Origin: JAYZBC01 sp036339375
GTDB taxonomy: Bacteria > Pseudomonadota > Alphaproteobacteria > MPNO01 > UBA2964
Reading direction: 5' to 3'
Length of the DNA: 7,747 bases
Assembly (NCBI GenBank): GCA_036339375.1
Contig: JAYZBC010000030.1
Coordinates: 1 to 7,747, forward strand
Both the position numbers and the translations under genes were made by a program. The notes under the pieces were generated by a model that was not told where the DNA came from, ran no database searches, and saw only the letters and a program-made list of their open reading frames with translations. This document shows, in pieces, positions 7,204-7,747 of the stretch (the first letter of the stretch is position 1; each line of letters begins with the position of its first letter).

Positions 7204-7747
7204 TTAACAACTTTTCTTACAATATTCAGCAAGAGCCGCATCCACTGCGGCCCCGGAAGTAACGGAAACCCCATGTTGACGTAATGTAGCTTCTAAAGCA
7301 TTCAAGCAAATGAGAATATTTTGTTTTTGACAGTTATAGCCCATCGCGCCAATACGCCAAATTTTACCATGCAAAGGCCCAAAAGAGGTACCAATTTCAA
7401 TTCCAAAATTTTGGAGCAAATCCGTTCTAACTTGTTCACTTTGTATGCCTTCAGGAATGTAACATCCGGTAACATTGGGCATCTTGTGTTTTTTATCGCC
7501 GAAAATTGAAAGCCCCATCGCTTCCAAACCGGCTAACATTGCCCGGCTTGCACCGGCATGGCGTTCGAAGCACTCTTTTAAACCTTCCTTGAGAACAATT
7601 CTCGCACATTCTCTTGCGGCATAAAGCATAGATGTCGCCTCAGTATGATGATTCAGACGGGATTCGGACCAGTAATCCATCAGCATTCCAAGGTCAAAAT
7701 AATTAGAGGCAATTGTTTTTCCCTTAGCAGCTTCAAAACCCTCTGGC
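7204..7747 (-). CDS. pucG: (S)-ureidoglycine-glyoxylate aminotransferase PucG, C-terminal part
   Basis: The frame is open to the window edge, giving about 180 C-terminal residues of a PLP-dependent class V aminotransferase; the family is about 400 residues, so the PLP-lysine half lies outside. Visible landmarks are SNYFDLGMLMDYW near the edge, NHHTEATSMLYA (HHTEAT at residues 33-38 of the visible part), and RIGAMGYN (131-138), which holds the conserved carboxylate-binding Arg. Related alanine-glyoxylate and serine-glyoxylate aminotransferases usually have HHTAP in place of HHTEAT, so this points to the PucG/HpxJ type. That enzyme converts ureidoglycine plus glyoxylate to oxalurate plus glycine. 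The location next to uraD and puuD supports this. The ATG at 7684-7686 is internal, not the true start. The residual risk is an alanine-glyoxylate aminotransferase misassigned from a fragment. Confidence 0.85.
   Translation of the reverse strand, partial: PEGFEAAKGKTIASNYFDLGMLMDYWSESRLNHHTEATSMLYAARECARIVLKEGLKECFERHAGASRAMLAGLEAMGLSIFGDKKHKMPNVTGCYIPEGIQSEQVRTDLLQNFGIEIGTSFGPLHGKIWRIGAMGYNCQKQNILICLNALEATLRQHGVSVTSGAAVDAALAEYCKKSC

Overview
The window holds the middle of a purine-catabolism locus. It was probably taken from an alphaproteobacterium, and a marine lineage is my guess. The reasons are the low-to-moderate GC by eye (A/T-rich third codon positions, Lys/Asn-rich proteins), the tight gene packing, and the PuuD-type membrane urate hydroxylase with a fused cytochrome c, a form best known from Alphaproteobacteria. 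The taxonomic call is an inference only.

Layout. Positions 1-3148 (+ strand) carry three tightly spaced genes for the three-subunit oxamate carbamoyltransferase: the 3' part of allG (DUF1116, ylbE-like), complete allF (fdrA-like) and complete allH (DUF2877, ylbF-like). Positions 3145-7747 carry five genes on the - strand. In transcription order they are the 3' part of pucG (ureidoglycine-glyoxylate aminotransferase), uraD (OHCU decarboxylase), puuD (urate hydroxylase), gpt (xanthine phosphoribosyltransferase), and a gamma-glutamyltransferase-fold Ntn hydrolase that I interpret as an HpxW-like oxamate amidohydrolase. The two gene sets converge, and their stop codons overlap by 4 bp at 3145-3148.

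How the genes fit together. PuuD oxidises urate to 5-hydroxyisourate and passes electrons to its own cytochrome c domain. UraD makes (S)-allantoin from OHCU. After allantoinase and allantoate hydrolase steps not seen here, PucG transaminates ureidoglycine with glyoxylate, giving oxalurate and glycine. AllFGH phosphorolyses oxalurate to oxamate and carbamoyl phosphate, a potential ATP source through a carbamate kinase not seen here. The HpxW-like enzyme would then hydrolyse oxamate to oxalate and ammonia. Gpt sits at the top as a xanthine salvage branch. The most interesting point is that the oxalurate maker (PucG), the oxalurate phosphorolase (AllFGH) and a candidate oxamate hydrolase lie together, which suggests a complete oxalurate-to-oxalate route.

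Limits. allG and pucG are cut by the window edges. HIU hydrolase, allantoinase, allantoate amidohydrolase and carbamate kinase are not in the window. No RNA genes, mobile elements, CRISPR arrays or long repeats were seen, and no intergenic stretch exceeds about 140 bp.
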